Source: Burkholderia sp. Bp9143 (GTDB lineage Bacteria; Pseudomonadota; Gammaproteobacteria; Burkholderiales; Burkholderiaceae). From it: DNA of 64,000 nt. Where the stretch lies: assembly GCF_003853645.1 (NCBI RefSeq), contig NZ_QTPO01000024.1, positions 57,383-121,382 on the forward strand, given 5' to 3'. How positions within the stretch are numbered: the first letter of the stretch is position 1; every line of letters begins with the position of its first letter. Both the position numbers and the translations under genes were made by a program. Positions 36,021 through 45,519 of the stretch are shown piece by piece. The notes under the pieces were generated by a model. It was not told the origin of the DNA and made no database searches. It saw nothing but the letters and a program-made list of their open reading frames with translations.

Positions 36021-37399
36021 CGGAACCGACGATGTCCGCGACGCCGGTCGCCGCACTGCGCCAGCGGGTGGTATGGACCGAAGGGATGTTCCTGCGGCCG
36101 CAGCATTTCCAGCAGCTCGAACGGCACTGGGAACGCTACGTCGCGCTGCGCTGCCTGCCGCTGCAGGGGTTCTACTGGGGCTTCGACACGCTCGAGATCG
36201 ACCGCGAGCAGCTGGCGCTCGGCAAGGTCGCGCTGCGGGCGGCGGCGGGCGTGATGCGCGACGGTACGCCGTTCGACCTGTCGCATCCCGACGATCTGCC
36301 CGAACCGCTCGACGTGCCGGCCGATGCGAAGGACCGGCTCGTCGTGCTCGCGCTGCCGCTGTGGCGCGGTGGCGGCGAGGAGGTGTCGTTCGGCGCGGAC
36401 GCGGGCAGCAGCGGCAACGCGGACGTCGCCCGCTACGTCGTGCGCGAATACGAAGTGGCCGATGCGAACGCGGTCGCGCTCGGGCCCGCGCTGCTGCAGA
36501 CGGGGCACCTGAACGTCCGGCTGATGCTCGACTCCGAGCTGACCGGCGACTGGCATGCGCTCGGCGTCGTGCGGATCGTCGAGCGGCGCACCGACGCGCG
36601 GCTGCTCGTCGACGACGGCTATATTCCGCCGCGCCTGGTCGCGCAGCGCGATCCCGCGTTGCTGGCGTACACGCGCGAGCTGCACGGACTCCTCACGCAG
36701 CGCAGCGACGCGCTGGCCGAGCGCCTGTCGGAACCGGGGCGCGGCGGCGTGTCGGAAGTCGCGGATTTCCTGCTGCTGCAGCTCGTGAACCGTTATCTGG
36801 CGCTGACCTGGCATGCGCAGCAGGACGTCGCGACGCATCCGGAGGCGCTGTTCCGCGACTGGCTGAAGCTCGCGTGCGACCTCAGCACGTTCACGGCGGC
36901 CGGCCGGCGCCCGCAATCGCTCGCGGTCTACGTGCACGATGACCTGCGCACGAGCTTCGCCGAACTGATGACGGAGCTGCGCCGGTCGCTGTCGACGGTG
37001 CTGGAGCAAAACGCGATCCAGATCGAGCTGCGCGACGCGGGCAACGGCATCCGGGTCGCGACGCTCGCCGATCCCGCGCTGCGCGACACGGCCGGCTTCG
37101 TGCTCGCGGTGCGCGCCGACATCCCGGCCGACAGCCTGCGTGCGCGGTTTCCCGCGCAGGCGAAGCTCGGCCCGGTCGAGCGGATCCGCGACCTGGTGCA
37201 GTTGCAGCTGCCGGGCATCACGATGCGCCAGTTGCCGGTCGCGCCGCGGCAGATCCCGTATCACGCGGGACATACGTACTTCGAGATCGACAAGGGCAGC
37301 GACCTGTGGAAGCAGCTGGCGCGCTCCGGCGGTCTGGCATTTCATTTCGCCGGCGAATTCCCCGGGCTCTCGATGGAGTTCTGGGCGATACGCGGGTGA
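36017..37399 (+). CDS. tssK: T6SS baseplate protein TssK
   Basis: A 460-residue protein with the invariant opening VVWTEGMFLRPQHFQQLERHW (in parts, residues 16-36), then LRCLPLQGFYWGFDTLEID. The middle contains LEQNAIQIELRDAGNGIRVATL and PAQAKLGPVERIRDLVQLQLPG, and the end is LPVAPRQIPYHAGHTYFEIDKGS. TssK trimers link the baseplate wedges to TssL and TssM. The start is set by the ATGA overlap with tssJ; a longer upstream frame would run through tssJ and is discarded. Confidence 0.96.
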   Translation: MTEPTMSATPVAALRQRVVWTEGMFLRPQHFQQLERHWERYVALRCLPLQGFYWGFDTLEIDREQLALGKVALRAAAGVMRDGTPFDLSHPDDLPEPLDVPADAKDRLVVLALPLWRGGGEEVSFGADAGSSGNADVARYVVREYEVADANAVALGPALLQTGHLNVRLMLDSELTGDWHALGVVRIVERRTDARLLVDDGYIPPRLVAQRDPALLAYTRELHGLLTQRSDALAERLSEPGRGGVSEVADFLLLQLVNRYLALTWHAQQDVATHPEALFRDWLKLACDLSTFTAAGRRPQSLAVYVHDDLRTSFAELMTELRRSLSTVLEQNAIQIELRDAGNGIRVATLADPALRDTAGFVLAVRADIPADSLRARFPAQAKLGPVERIRDLVQLQLPGITMRQLPVAPRQIPYHAGHTYFEIDKGSDLWKQLARSGGLAFHFAGEFPGLSMEFWAIRG

Positions 37400-37414
37400 G
37401 GGCGGGACAGCGCG

Positions 37415-38740
37415 ATGAATTCTTCCTCCGATTCGATCTCCGCCGGCGCAGGCGGATTCGTGCCGCCGAATCCGGGCGGCATGCATCCGGCCGCCGCATC
37501 CGGTGCGGGCGGGCCGACGGCCACGCAACCGCGTCCCGGCCGCTGGGCCGCGAGCGGCACGAACCCGCTCGTCGCGGCAGCGAACCCGCTGCTCAATCTC
37601 GTGCCGCAGATCCGTTCGACCGTCCATCATCCGAATCCGGCGTGGCTGCGCGAGCATCTCGTCGTCGAGATTCGCCAGTTCGAGGCGCGCGCGCAGGAAG
37701 CCGGCGTGCCGTCGGAGGCGATCATCGGCGCGCGCTACTGCCTGTGCACGGCGCTCGACGAAGCGGCCGCGCTGACGCCGTGGGGCGGCAGCGTGTGGTC
37801 GTCGCACAGCCTGCTCGTGTCGTTCCACAACGAAACCTGGGGCGGCGAGAAGTTCTTCCACCTGCTCGAACGGCTGTCGCAGCATCCGCGTCAGCACCTC
37901 GATCTGCTGGAGCTGCTGTATTTCTGTCTCGCGCTCGGCTTCGAGGGCCGCTATCGGGTACTCGACAACGGCCATGCGGAGCTCGACGCGCTGCGCTGGC
38001 AGCTGGCCCACACGATCCGCTCGGTGCGCGGCGAATTCGATCCCGCGCTGTCGCCGCACTGGCGCGACGTCGTCACGCGCGACGTGTCGCGCCGCTTCGT
38101 CGTGCCGCTGTGGGTGTGCGTGGCGCTCGCGCTGCTGATCGGCTTCGGCGTGTTCGTCGGGCTGCGCCTCGCGCTGGCCGGACATTCGGACCAGCTGTTC
38201 GCGTCGATCGACGCGCTGCACGTGCCGAAGCTGCAGCCCGCGCAGGCGCCGCCGCGCCCGGCGCCGGTGCCGCGGGTCGCGAAGTTCCTGGCCCCCGAGA
38301 TCGCGGCCGGCCTCGTGTCGGTGCGCGACGACGCCGATCGCAGCGTGATCGTGCTGCGCGGCGACGGGCTGTTCAAGTCCGGCTCGACGTCGGTGATCGA
38401 CCGTTACGCGCCGGTGCTCGCGCGGGTCGCGGATGCGCTGAACCAGGTGCCCGGCAACGTGCGCGTGACCGGCTATACCGACGACACGCCGGTGCACACG
38501 GCACGTTTCGCGTCGAACTGGGACTTGTCGCGCGAACGTGCCGAGGCCGTGCGCGGCATGATCGCCGCGCGCCTCGATCATCCGGAGCGGCTCGCGGCCG
38601 AAGGGCGCGGCACGCTCGATCCGGTCGCGCCGAACGATACGCCCGCGAACCGCGCGCTGAACCGGCGCGTCGAGATCACGCTGCTGCCGGCGCCCGGCAG
38701 CGCCGCCGTCGGCGCGAGCGCGACGCAGGGGGCCAACTGA
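37415..38740 (+). CDS. tssL: T6SS inner-membrane protein TssL with OmpA-like domain
   Basis: A 441-residue protein. A Pro/Gly-rich N-terminus (about 60 residues) precedes the cytoplasmic DotU domain (residues 55-215: ARYCLCTALDEAAALTPWG). One membrane helix is at about 228-252 (VPLWVCVALALLIGFGVFVG). The periplasmic C-terminus is an OmpA-like peptidoglycan-binding domain (VTGYTDDTPVHT, SRERAEAVRGMI). TssL recruits TssK and TssM at the inner membrane. It starts 16 bases after tssK and ends one base before tssM. Confidence 0.95.
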   Translation: MNSSSDSISAGAGGFVPPNPGGMHPAAASGAGGPTATQPRPGRWAASGTNPLVAAANPLLNLVPQIRSTVHHPNPAWLREHLVVEIRQFEARAQEAGVPSEAIIGARYCLCTALDEAAALTPWGGSVWSSHSLLVSFHNETWGGEKFFHLLERLSQHPRQHLDLLELLYFCLALGFEGRYRVLDNGHAELDALRWQLAHTIRSVRGEFDPALSPHWRDVVTRDVSRRFVVPLWVCVALALLIGFGVFVGLRLALAGHSDQLFASIDALHVPKLQPAQAPPRPAPVPRVAKFLAPEIAAGLVSVRDDADRSVIVLRGDGLFKSGSTSVIDRYAPVLARVADALNQVPGNVRVTGYTDDTPVHTARFASNWDLSRERAEAVRGMIAARLDHPERLAAEGRGTLDPVAPNDTPANRALNRRVEITLLPAPGSAAVGASATQGAN

Positions 38741-38741
38741 C

Positions 38742-41700
38742 ATGAACCAGGCTGTCGCGCGTTTCGTCCGGCCGTTGCCGTCGCGGGAGATCTGGACCTT
38801 TGCCGGTCTGGTCGTGCTCGCGTGCTTCGTGTGGCTCGCCGGGCCGCTGTTCGCGTTCGCCGAGGTCCGGCCGCTCGAAAGCGGCTGGGCGCGCGCGGTG
38901 ACGATCGCGGTGCTGTTCGTCGCGTGGAGTGCACGCGTCGCGTGGCGCAGCTGGCACGCGAGCCGCCTGAACGCGCAGTTGCTGAACCAGCTGCGCGAAG
39001 CCGCGCCCGGGCCAGCCACCGCCGACGATCCGGCCAAGGCCCAGCTCGACGAGCTGCGCAGCCGCTTCGACGAGGCCGCGACGCTGCTGAAGAAAGTCCG
39101 CTTCGGCCAGGCCGATACCGCGCGCAAGGGGCTGGCGCGCTGGTTCGACCGGATGTCGCGCCAGTATCTGTACCAGCTGCCATGGTACGTGTTCATCGGC
39201 GCACCGGGCTCGGGCAAGACGACCGCGCTGGTCAATTCCGGGCTCAGTTTTCCGCTCGCGGAGCAGTTCGGCCGCGCGGCGATTCGCGGCGTGGGCGGCA
39301 CCCGGCACTGCGACTGGTGGTTCACGAACGACGCCGTGCTGATCGACACGGCCGGCCGCTATACGACGCATGAGGGCAATCGCGCGCTCGACGAAGCCGA
39401 GTGGAAGGGCTTCGTCGAGCTGCTGAAGAAGTACCGCACGCGCCAGCCGCTGAACGGCGCGATGCTGACGATCAGCGTCGCCGACCTGGTCGGTGCGTCG
39501 GAGGCCGAGCGCACGCAGCACGCGATGGTGCTGCGCAAGCGGCTGCTCGAGCTGCGCGCCCAGCTCGGCATCCGGTTTCCCGTCTACCTGCTCGTGACGA
39601 AGGCCGACCTGCTGGCCGGCTTCGCCGAGTATTTCGGCACCTTCGGCCGCGCGGAATGCGCGCAGGTGTGGGGCTTCACGTTTCCGCTCGCGCAGAGCGA
39701 GGCGCCGGGCTTCGACCTGCGCGCCGCATTCGACCGCGAATACCGGCTGCTGCACCAGCGGCTGAACGACGGGCTGCCCGAGCTGCTCGCGACGCAGACG
39801 GATGCGCGCCAGCGCGAGATGGCGTACCTACTGCCGCAGCAGGTCGCCGACCTGCAGGACATGCTCGGCCAGTTCGTCGCCGAGGTGTTTTCCGTGTCGA
39901 GCTTCGAGCCAATGCCGATGCTGCGCGGCGTGTACCTGACGAGCGGCACGCAGGAGGGCACCGCGTTCGACCGCGTGATGAGCGGCATCAAGCGCTTCCT
40001 GAAGATCGAGGGCGTGCCGCCGGTTGCCCAGGTCGGTTCGACCGGGCGCAGCTTCTTTTTGAAGTCGCTGCTGCAGGAACACATCTTCCGCGAAGCCGCG
40101 CTCGCCGGCAGCGACCTGCGCTGGCATCAGAAGCGGCGCGTGCTGCAGATCGCCGGCTACGCGCTGCTCGCTCTCGTGAGCGTGGTCGTGCTGGCCGCGT
40201 GGCTGCGCAGCTACGCGAACAATCGCGCGTATCTCGACCGGATCGCGCAGCGCGTGCCCGCCGTCGATGCGCAGATCGCCGGTGCGAAGTTCTCGGATGC
40301 GGCCGACATCGCGCGTTTGCTGCCGGTGCTCGATGCGCTCGGCGGGCTCGCGAATGCCGGCGGCGTCGACCGGTCGCATCCGCCGCTCGCGTACCGCTGG
40401 GGGCTCTTTCAGGGCGAGAAGATCGACGAGGCCGTCGACGCCGTGTACCGGCGCGCGCTCGACGACGTGCTGCTGCCGATCGCCGCGCGCCGGATGGAGG
40501 CCGCGCTGAGCGATGCACGGCCCGACGAAACCGACTACGCGTATGCGGCGCTGAAGGCGTACCTGATGCTGTACGACAGCGCGCACTACGATCCCGCGTT
40601 CGTGCAGGCCGTCGTCGACCTGGAGATGGAGCGCTCGCTACCGCCCGATTTCTCGCCGGCCGAACGTTCGGCGCTGCGCGCGCATCTCGCCGCGCTGTTC
40701 GGCAACCGCGTGGCCGTGTCGCCGTATCCGATGAACGAGCGGCTCGTGGCCGACGTGCGCGACCGGCTGCGGCAGGTGCCGTTCTCGCAGCGGCTGTACC
40801 GCCAGCTCACGCGCACGCTGCGGCCGGCGACTTCCGCGTTCGATTTCAGCGTCGCGCGCGCGGTCGGGCCCGACGCATCGCTGGTGTTCCGCCGCCAAAG
40901 CGGCAAGCCGCTGTCGGAAGGCGTGCCGGGCCTCTATACGCGCAATGGCTATCGCAACGTGTTTTCGCCGCGCCTCGCCGGCGAGGTCGACGCGTACGGG
41001 CGCGAGGAGGTGTGGGTGCTGAACCTCGGGCTGTCCGAGATTCCCGGGCCGAACGACGCCGGCGCGTGGGCGCGCGACATCCGCCAGCTGTACCTGAACG
41101 ACTACCTGAAGATCTGGGACGACCATCTCGCCGACATCAAGCTGCAGCGCACGGCGACGCTCGCGCAGAGCATCCAGGTCGCGCGTGCGCTGTCTTCGGC
41201 GGATTCGCCGCTCACCCGGCTGATGATCGCGCTGGCGCGCGACACGGCGCTCGGCGATACGCCGGGCGGCGCCCGCACGCTCGCATCACGCGCACAGGAC
41301 AAGGTCGACGAGGCGCGCAGCTCGCTGTCGCAGATCTTCGCGGGGCAGGGCGCGAGCGACGCGAATCCGTCCGCGGCGGCGCCCGCGAGCCCCGAGCAGG
41401 TGGTCGACAGCCACTTCGCCGGGCTGCGCGCGTTCGCGCCGGGCAGCGGCGACCAGGCGCAGGCATTCGACGCGGTGCTGAAGTCGATCGACGCGCTCTA
41501 TACGTACCTGACGGCCACCGACGACGCACTGCGCAGCGGCGCCCAGCCGCCGCCTTCCGACGCGCCCGCGCGGCTGCGCGCGCAGGCCGGGCGGCTGCCG
41601 ACGCCGTTCCGGGAAGTGCTCGACGATCTGTCGAACGTCGCGAACGGCAGCGTCGCGACCGTCGAGCAGCGCAGCGTCGCCCAGCGGGCCGGCGCGAACG

Positions 41701-42371
41701 TCGGCGACTTCTGTCGGCAGGCGATTGCGGGCCGCTATCCGTTCGCGCGCGGCTCGTCGCGCGACGTCGCAGCGGCGGACTTCGCGCAGATGTTCGCGCC
41801 GGGCGGCCTGATGGACGATTTCTTCCAGAAGAACCTGCAGTCGATCGTCGATACGACGTCGCACCCGTGGCGTTTCGCGAACCGCAATGCGGACGCCGAT
41901 CCGGCGGCGGCCGCGATGCTTTCGTCGTTCGAGAAGGCCGCGGTGATCCGCGACGTCTATTTCGGCGGCGGCGCGCGCACCGCGCAACTGAAGGTGCAGG
42001 TCCAGCCGCTCGAAATGGATCCGTCGATCACGGAGATGGTGCTCGACGTCGACGGCCAGATCGTCCGCTATGCGCACGGCCCGCTCGTGCAGAGCGCGGT
42101 GGACTGGCCGGGCCCGCGCGGCAGCAGCCAGGTAAGGCTGCAGGTATCGGGGCAGGCCGGCGCGACCGACGGCTTCACGACCGGCGGGCCGTGGGCGCTG
42201 CACCGGCTGTTCGACCGCGCGGCCGTGTCGGCCGGACGCGGCTCGGACCAGATGGTCGCGCGCTTCACCGTCGACGGCAAACCGCTCGTGCTGCAGGTGA
42301 ATGCGGGCAGTGTCCGCAACCCGTTCAGGCTGCCCCAGATGGAGTCCTTTACATGCCCTCCGAAGCAATGA
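38742..42371 (+). CDS. tssM: T6SS inner-membrane protein TssM (IcmF)
   Basis: A 1209-residue protein of usual length. Two N-terminal membrane helices (residues about 18-70) precede a cytosolic NTPase-like domain with Walker A GAPGSGKTT (Lys159). A third helix is VLQIAGYALLALVSVVVLAA (near 470). The large periplasmic part carries the IcmF-related and C-terminal segments (FFGGGARTAQLKV-like YFGGGARTAQLKVQVQPLEM, GPWALHRLFDRA). With TssJ and TssL it forms the trans-envelope channel. Its last 19 bases overlap tagF. Confidence 0.96.
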   Translation: MNQAVARFVRPLPSREIWTFAGLVVLACFVWLAGPLFAFAEVRPLESGWARAVTIAVLFVAWSARVAWRSWHASRLNAQLLNQLREAAPGPATADDPAKAQLDELRSRFDEAATLLKKVRFGQADTARKGLARWFDRMSRQYLYQLPWYVFIGAPGSGKTTALVNSGLSFPLAEQFGRAAIRGVGGTRHCDWWFTNDAVLIDTAGRYTTHEGNRALDEAEWKGFVELLKKYRTRQPLNGAMLTISVADLVGASEAERTQHAMVLRKRLLELRAQLGIRFPVYLLVTKADLLAGFAEYFGTFGRAECAQVWGFTFPLAQSEAPGFDLRAAFDREYRLLHQRLNDGLPELLATQTDARQREMAYLLPQQVADLQDMLGQFVAEVFSVSSFEPMPMLRGVYLTSGTQEGTAFDRVMSGIKRFLKIEGVPPVAQVGSTGRSFFLKSLLQEHIFREAALAGSDLRWHQKRRVLQIAGYALLALVSVVVLAAWLRSYANNRAYLDRIAQRVPAVDAQIAGAKFSDAADIARLLPVLDALGGLANAGGVDRSHPPLAYRWGLFQGEKIDEAVDAVYRRALDDVLLPIAARRMEAALSDARPDETDYAYAALKAYLMLYDSAHYDPAFVQAVVDLEMERSLPPDFSPAERSALRAHLAALFGNRVAVSPYPMNERLVADVRDRLRQVPFSQRLYRQLTRTLRPATSAFDFSVARAVGPDASLVFRRQSGKPLSEGVPGLYTRNGYRNVFSPRLAGEVDAYGREEVWVLNLGLSEIPGPNDAGAWARDIRQLYLNDYLKIWDDHLADIKLQRTATLAQSIQVARALSSADSPLTRLMIALARDTALGDTPGGARTLASRAQDKVDEARSSLSQIFAGQGASDANPSAAAPASPEQVVDSHFAGLRAFAPGSGDQAQAFDAVLKSIDALYTYLTATDDALRSGAQPPPSDAPARLRAQAGRLPTPFREVLDDLSNVANGSVATVEQRSVAQRAGANVGDFCRQAIAGRYPFARGSSRDVAAADFAQMFAPGGLMDDFFQKNLQSIVDTTSHPWRFANRNADADPAAAAMLSSFEKAAVIRDVYFGGGARTAQLKVQVQPLEMDPSITEMVLDVDGQIVRYAHGPLVQSAVDWPGPRGSSQVRLQVSGQAGATDGFTTGGPWALHRLFDRAAVSAGRGSDQMVARFTVDGKPLVLQVNAGSVRNPFRLPQMESFTCPPKQ

Positions 42372-43045
42372 GCCGCATCCCGCCGCTCACGCGCGCCGAT
42401 GGCGACGCCCCGGCCTGGTACGGAAAGATTCCCGGCGCCGGCGACTTCGTGAACAGCCGGCTGCCGCATGCGCTCGCGCTGTGGTGGGAACGCTGGCTTC
42501 AGCAGGGGATGGCCGCGATGCGCCAGCGCGGCCCGGACGAGCTCGCGCGCCACTACACGGTCGCGCCGGTCTGGAATTTCCTGGTGCCGGCGGGCGCCGG
42601 CGCGTCGTGCGTGCAGGCAGGCTGTCTCGCGCCGAGCTGCGATCGCGTCGGGCGTTACTACCCGGTGATCGTCACGCTGCCGATGCCGGCGGCCGATTAC
42701 TGGAACGGGCTGCCGGACGCGGCCGACGCGTTCTACTGGCAGATCGGCCATGCGCTGCTCGACGCGATCCGGCATGCGCGCGCGCCGGTCGATCTCGAGC
42801 AGACGCTCGACCGCGTGCGGCTCGCGCCGGGCGGCGAGCTGCCCGTGGAAGGCGTCGACGGGATCCCGGCGACGCTGCCGGACCGGCCGGCGCTCGCGGC
42901 ATGGCCCGGGCTGTCCGGCTATTTCGATCCGCACGGCGGGACGAGCTTTTGGTGGACCAATCGTGCCGACGGCTCGCCGCTGCGCACGCATGCGCATACG
43001 GGCGCACCCGACAACGCGCTGTTCCTGACGCTGTTCGGCGGCTAG
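42353..43045 (+). CDS. tagF: T6SS regulator TagF
   Basis: A 230-residue cytosolic protein. PAWYGKIPGAGDFVNSRLPH near residue 20 and WWERWLQQGM are the TagF opening. CDRVGRYYPVIVTLPMP near 100 and GGTSFWWTNR near 195 are also conserved. TagF represses T6SS assembly post-translationally by sequestering Fha protein, opposed by the PpkA route. GGAG lies eight bases before ATG 42353. A second ATG at 42368 sits on the tssM stop and is possible. Confidence 0.93.
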   Translation: MPSEAMSRIPPLTRADGDAPAWYGKIPGAGDFVNSRLPHALALWWERWLQQGMAAMRQRGPDELARHYTVAPVWNFLVPAGAGASCVQAGCLAPSCDRVGRYYPVIVTLPMPAADYWNGLPDAADAFYWQIGHALLDAIRHARAPVDLEQTLDRVRLAPGGELPVEGVDGIPATLPDRPALAAWPGLSGYFDPHGGTSFWWTNRADGSPLRTHAHTGAPDNALFLTLFGG

Positions 43046-43104
43046 CGAACGACGGCCGGCGGCGGGCAACGCAGGCAACACGGATGCGGTATCGCGAGGT
43101 AGAC

Positions 43105-45519
43105 ATGAAGGACCCTTCATCGAGAGACAACGAGCACGACACGGCAACCCGCGGCGACGCGCCCGAATTCACGGTGCGGCCGCTGCCGCTCGGTCATCGC
43201 CTGGGCGAGCTGCAGCTCGACGAGGTGCTGGGCATCGGCGGTTTCGGCATCGTCTATCGCGCGTTCGACCGCACGTTGCGGCGCGCGGTCGCGATCAAGG
43301 AATACATGCCGTCGATGCTCGCGACGCGCGGCGGCGACTACACGGTGTCGCTGCGCTCCGAGCGGTTCGCGCAGGCGTTCGACGCGGGACGCGGCGCGTT
43401 CCTCAACGAGGCACGCCTGCTCGCGCAATTCGACCACCCGGGGCTCGTCAAGGTGCTGCACTTCTGGGAGAGCCACGGCACCGCGTACATGGTGATGCCG
43501 TTCTACGAAGGGCGCACGCTCAAGCAACTGCTCGACGGCGGCATGCGCATGAGCGAGACGCAATTGCGCAACATCGTCGGCGCGCTGCTGGGCGCGCTCG
43601 ACACGCTGCATCGCGCGCAGTGCTTCCATCGCGACGTCGCGCTCGACAACGTGCTGATCCGCCCGAACGGCAGCGCGATCCTGCTCGACTTCGGCGCGGC
43701 ACGCAAACGGATCGGCGATCTCGTCGACGACGGCGCGATGATGATCAAGCCCGGCTACGCGCCGATCGAGCAGTACACCGACGATCCCGCGTTCAGCCAG
43801 GGGCCGTGGACGGATCTCTATGCGCTCGGCGCGGTGATGCACGCGATGATCACCGGCGAATTGCCGCCCGCGGCCGTCGTGCGCAGCATCAAGGACGCGT
43901 ACCGGCCGCTCGCGTCGCGCGAGTTGCCGGCCGGTGAGGTGTACAGCCCCGCGTTCCTCGCGGCGATCGATCACGCGCTGCAGCTGCGGATTCCGGATCG
44001 TCCGGAGTCGGTCGCGGCGTTCGCGGCCGAACTCGGGTTGCGGGATGTCGATCGGGCCGGCGGCGGGTATGGCGCAGTCGTTGCGCCGCCGGCGGTCGAT
44101 GCGGGGGGAGGCGGGGAAGGGAAGGTGGGGGCCGGTGTTTCCGGTGCCGCTCCCGCAGCGGGGGACGCGTCGGCCGGGGACGCGGCCGTGGCAGCGGCAG
44201 CGGTCGGTGAAGGCGCGACGGCGTCGGGCAACGCCACGCCGGATGTGCGGCCGTCGCAGCCTGGGCGGCTGGAACACCGGTCGAACACACCGGATACGCG
44301 GTCGACCGCGCCCGCTGGCGCTGGCGACAAGCCGGAAGACGGCGGGTCTTCGGTGTCAACGACGGCTGCGGCAGCGGTGGCGTCATCCGCTTCTTCGTCC
44401 GCTTCTTTGTCCGTATCGCAGGCGTCGTCGCCCTCCGCAAAAACGGGGCGTCCCGACGGGCATGATGGTGATGTGGAACGTTCAAGGGACACGCTGCAGG
44501 GTGAGCGGGCAGCTTCGAAGACCGAAGCGCATGACGCCGCCGACATGCGATCGGCAAGCGCCGGGCCCGACATCGGGCAGCGTGGCGCAACGGATACAGG
44601 GAACCTGAACGCAACGGCCGGGCCGATTGCTGGTGCTGCTGGTGCTGCTGGTGCTGCTGGTGCTGCTGGTGCTGCTGGTGCCTCCACATCGGCATCCTCG
44701 TCGGGCGTATCGCCTCCGTCGCGCTCCCCGCGCCGCCCGTCGTTCATCGCCGCGGGCAACCGGCGCACGCAGACCTACGTGGGTGGCGCACTGGTAGCGC
44801 TGATCGCCGTCGGAATCGCCGCGACCTATCTGTCGCGACCCGCGCAAGTCGCGAGCGAACCGGAAGCCGGCGCAAGCCAGCCGCAGGCCGGTGCCGCCTC
44901 GTCAGCCAGCGAGTCGGAAGCGACGCTCGCGCAGCACGGCCCGACGCCGATCGTCGTGCCGCCGTCGAGCCTGGCGGCCGGATCGTCCGCGCAGGTGCCG
45001 CCGCAATCGCTGGCCGCCGCGCCGGCCAGCGCGCCCGCAGTCGGGGCCGCCACGTCCGTGCCGCAGGTCGCGACGACCGCCACGGCCGTCGCAGGCGCCT
45101 CGCCTTCGCAAGCCGGTTCGAGCTCGACGATCGCGCCGGCCGGCAGCCTCGACGCGTCGGAGCGTGTCGTTAACGTGCCGCCGTCGGAGGCCGCCGCGTC
45201 GCCGTCGACCGCACCGGTGCCCGCGCAAACGTCGCCATCGGAAGCCGACACGGCCGTCGCCGTGGTCAGCACGCCGGCCACCGCCGAGCAGCGTCCGCCG
45301 AAGCAGGAAACCGTCCAGGTGCGCTTCAACGTGCGCCCGTGGGGCGACGTGTACGTGAACGGCGCACGGCGCGGCGCGAGCCCGCCGCTGCGTTCGGTGT
45401 CGCTGACACCAGGCGTCTATCAGATCGAGATCCGCAACGGCTCGCTGCCGCCGTTGCACCGTACCGTGGCGATCGACTTCGGCAGCAAACCGGTCAACAT
45501 CGACTATGCATTCGAATGA
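43105..45519 (+). CDS. PpkA-like membrane Ser/Thr protein kinase with PEGA domain
   Basis: An 804-residue kinase. The catalytic domain (residues about 28-290) has GIGGFGIVY, Lys65 (VAIKEYMP), His175-Arg-Asp177 (HRDVALDNVLI) and Asp195 (DFGAAR). A long low-complexity linker (300-555) includes six Ala-Gly-Ala units. A membrane helix is at about 557-577 (TYVGGALVALIAVGIAATYL). The outer part ends in a PEGA domain (VNGARRGASPPLRSV near 750). It should phosphorylate Fha in the threonine phosphorylation pathway. The PEGA end replaces the vWA domain of classical PpkA. GAGG precedes ATG 43105, and it overlaps tssA by 14 bases. Confidence 0.9.
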   Translation: MKDPSSRDNEHDTATRGDAPEFTVRPLPLGHRLGELQLDEVLGIGGFGIVYRAFDRTLRRAVAIKEYMPSMLATRGGDYTVSLRSERFAQAFDAGRGAFLNEARLLAQFDHPGLVKVLHFWESHGTAYMVMPFYEGRTLKQLLDGGMRMSETQLRNIVGALLGALDTLHRAQCFHRDVALDNVLIRPNGSAILLDFGAARKRIGDLVDDGAMMIKPGYAPIEQYTDDPAFSQGPWTDLYALGAVMHAMITGELPPAAVVRSIKDAYRPLASRELPAGEVYSPAFLAAIDHALQLRIPDRPESVAAFAAELGLRDVDRAGGGYGAVVAPPAVDAGGGGEGKVGAGVSGAAPAAGDASAGDAAVAAAAVGEGATASGNATPDVRPSQPGRLEHRSNTPDTRSTAPAGAGDKPEDGGSSVSTTAAAAVASSASSSASLSVSQASSPSAKTGRPDGHDGDVERSRDTLQGERAASKTEAHDAADMRSASAGPDIGQRGATDTGNLNATAGPIAGAAGAAGAAGAAGAAGASTSASSSGVSPPSRSPRRPSFIAAGNRRTQTYVGGALVALIAVGIAATYLSRPAQVASEPEAGASQPQAGAASSASESEATLAQHGPTPIVVPPSSLAAGSSAQVPPQSLAAAPASAPAVGAATSVPQVATTATAVAGASPSQAGSSSTIAPAGSLDASERVVNVPPSEAAASPSTAPVPAQTSPSEADTAVAVVSTPATAEQRPPKQETVQVRFNVRPWGDVYVNGARRGASPPLRSVSLTPGVYQIEIRNGSLPPLHRTVAIDFGSKPVNIDYAFE
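44629..44682 (+). repeat. 9-bp tandem repeat (GCTGGTGCT)6 within the kinase gene
   Basis: Five identical GCTGGTGCT units and a sixth ending GCC, encoding Ala-Gly-Ala repeats in the kinase linker. The unit is a multiple of three, so gain or loss of copies would change linker length without a frameshift. Confidence 0.95.

Noticed and set aside
35810..39349. Open minus-strand frame of more than 1100 codons opposite tssJ-tssM
   Set aside because: Arg/Ala/His-rich translation typical of the antisense of GC-rich genes; the plus strand encodes well-recognised T6SS proteins.
44629..44682. Tandem repeat considered as a CRISPR-like array
   Set aside because: Nine-base units without spacers, in frame within a coding region.
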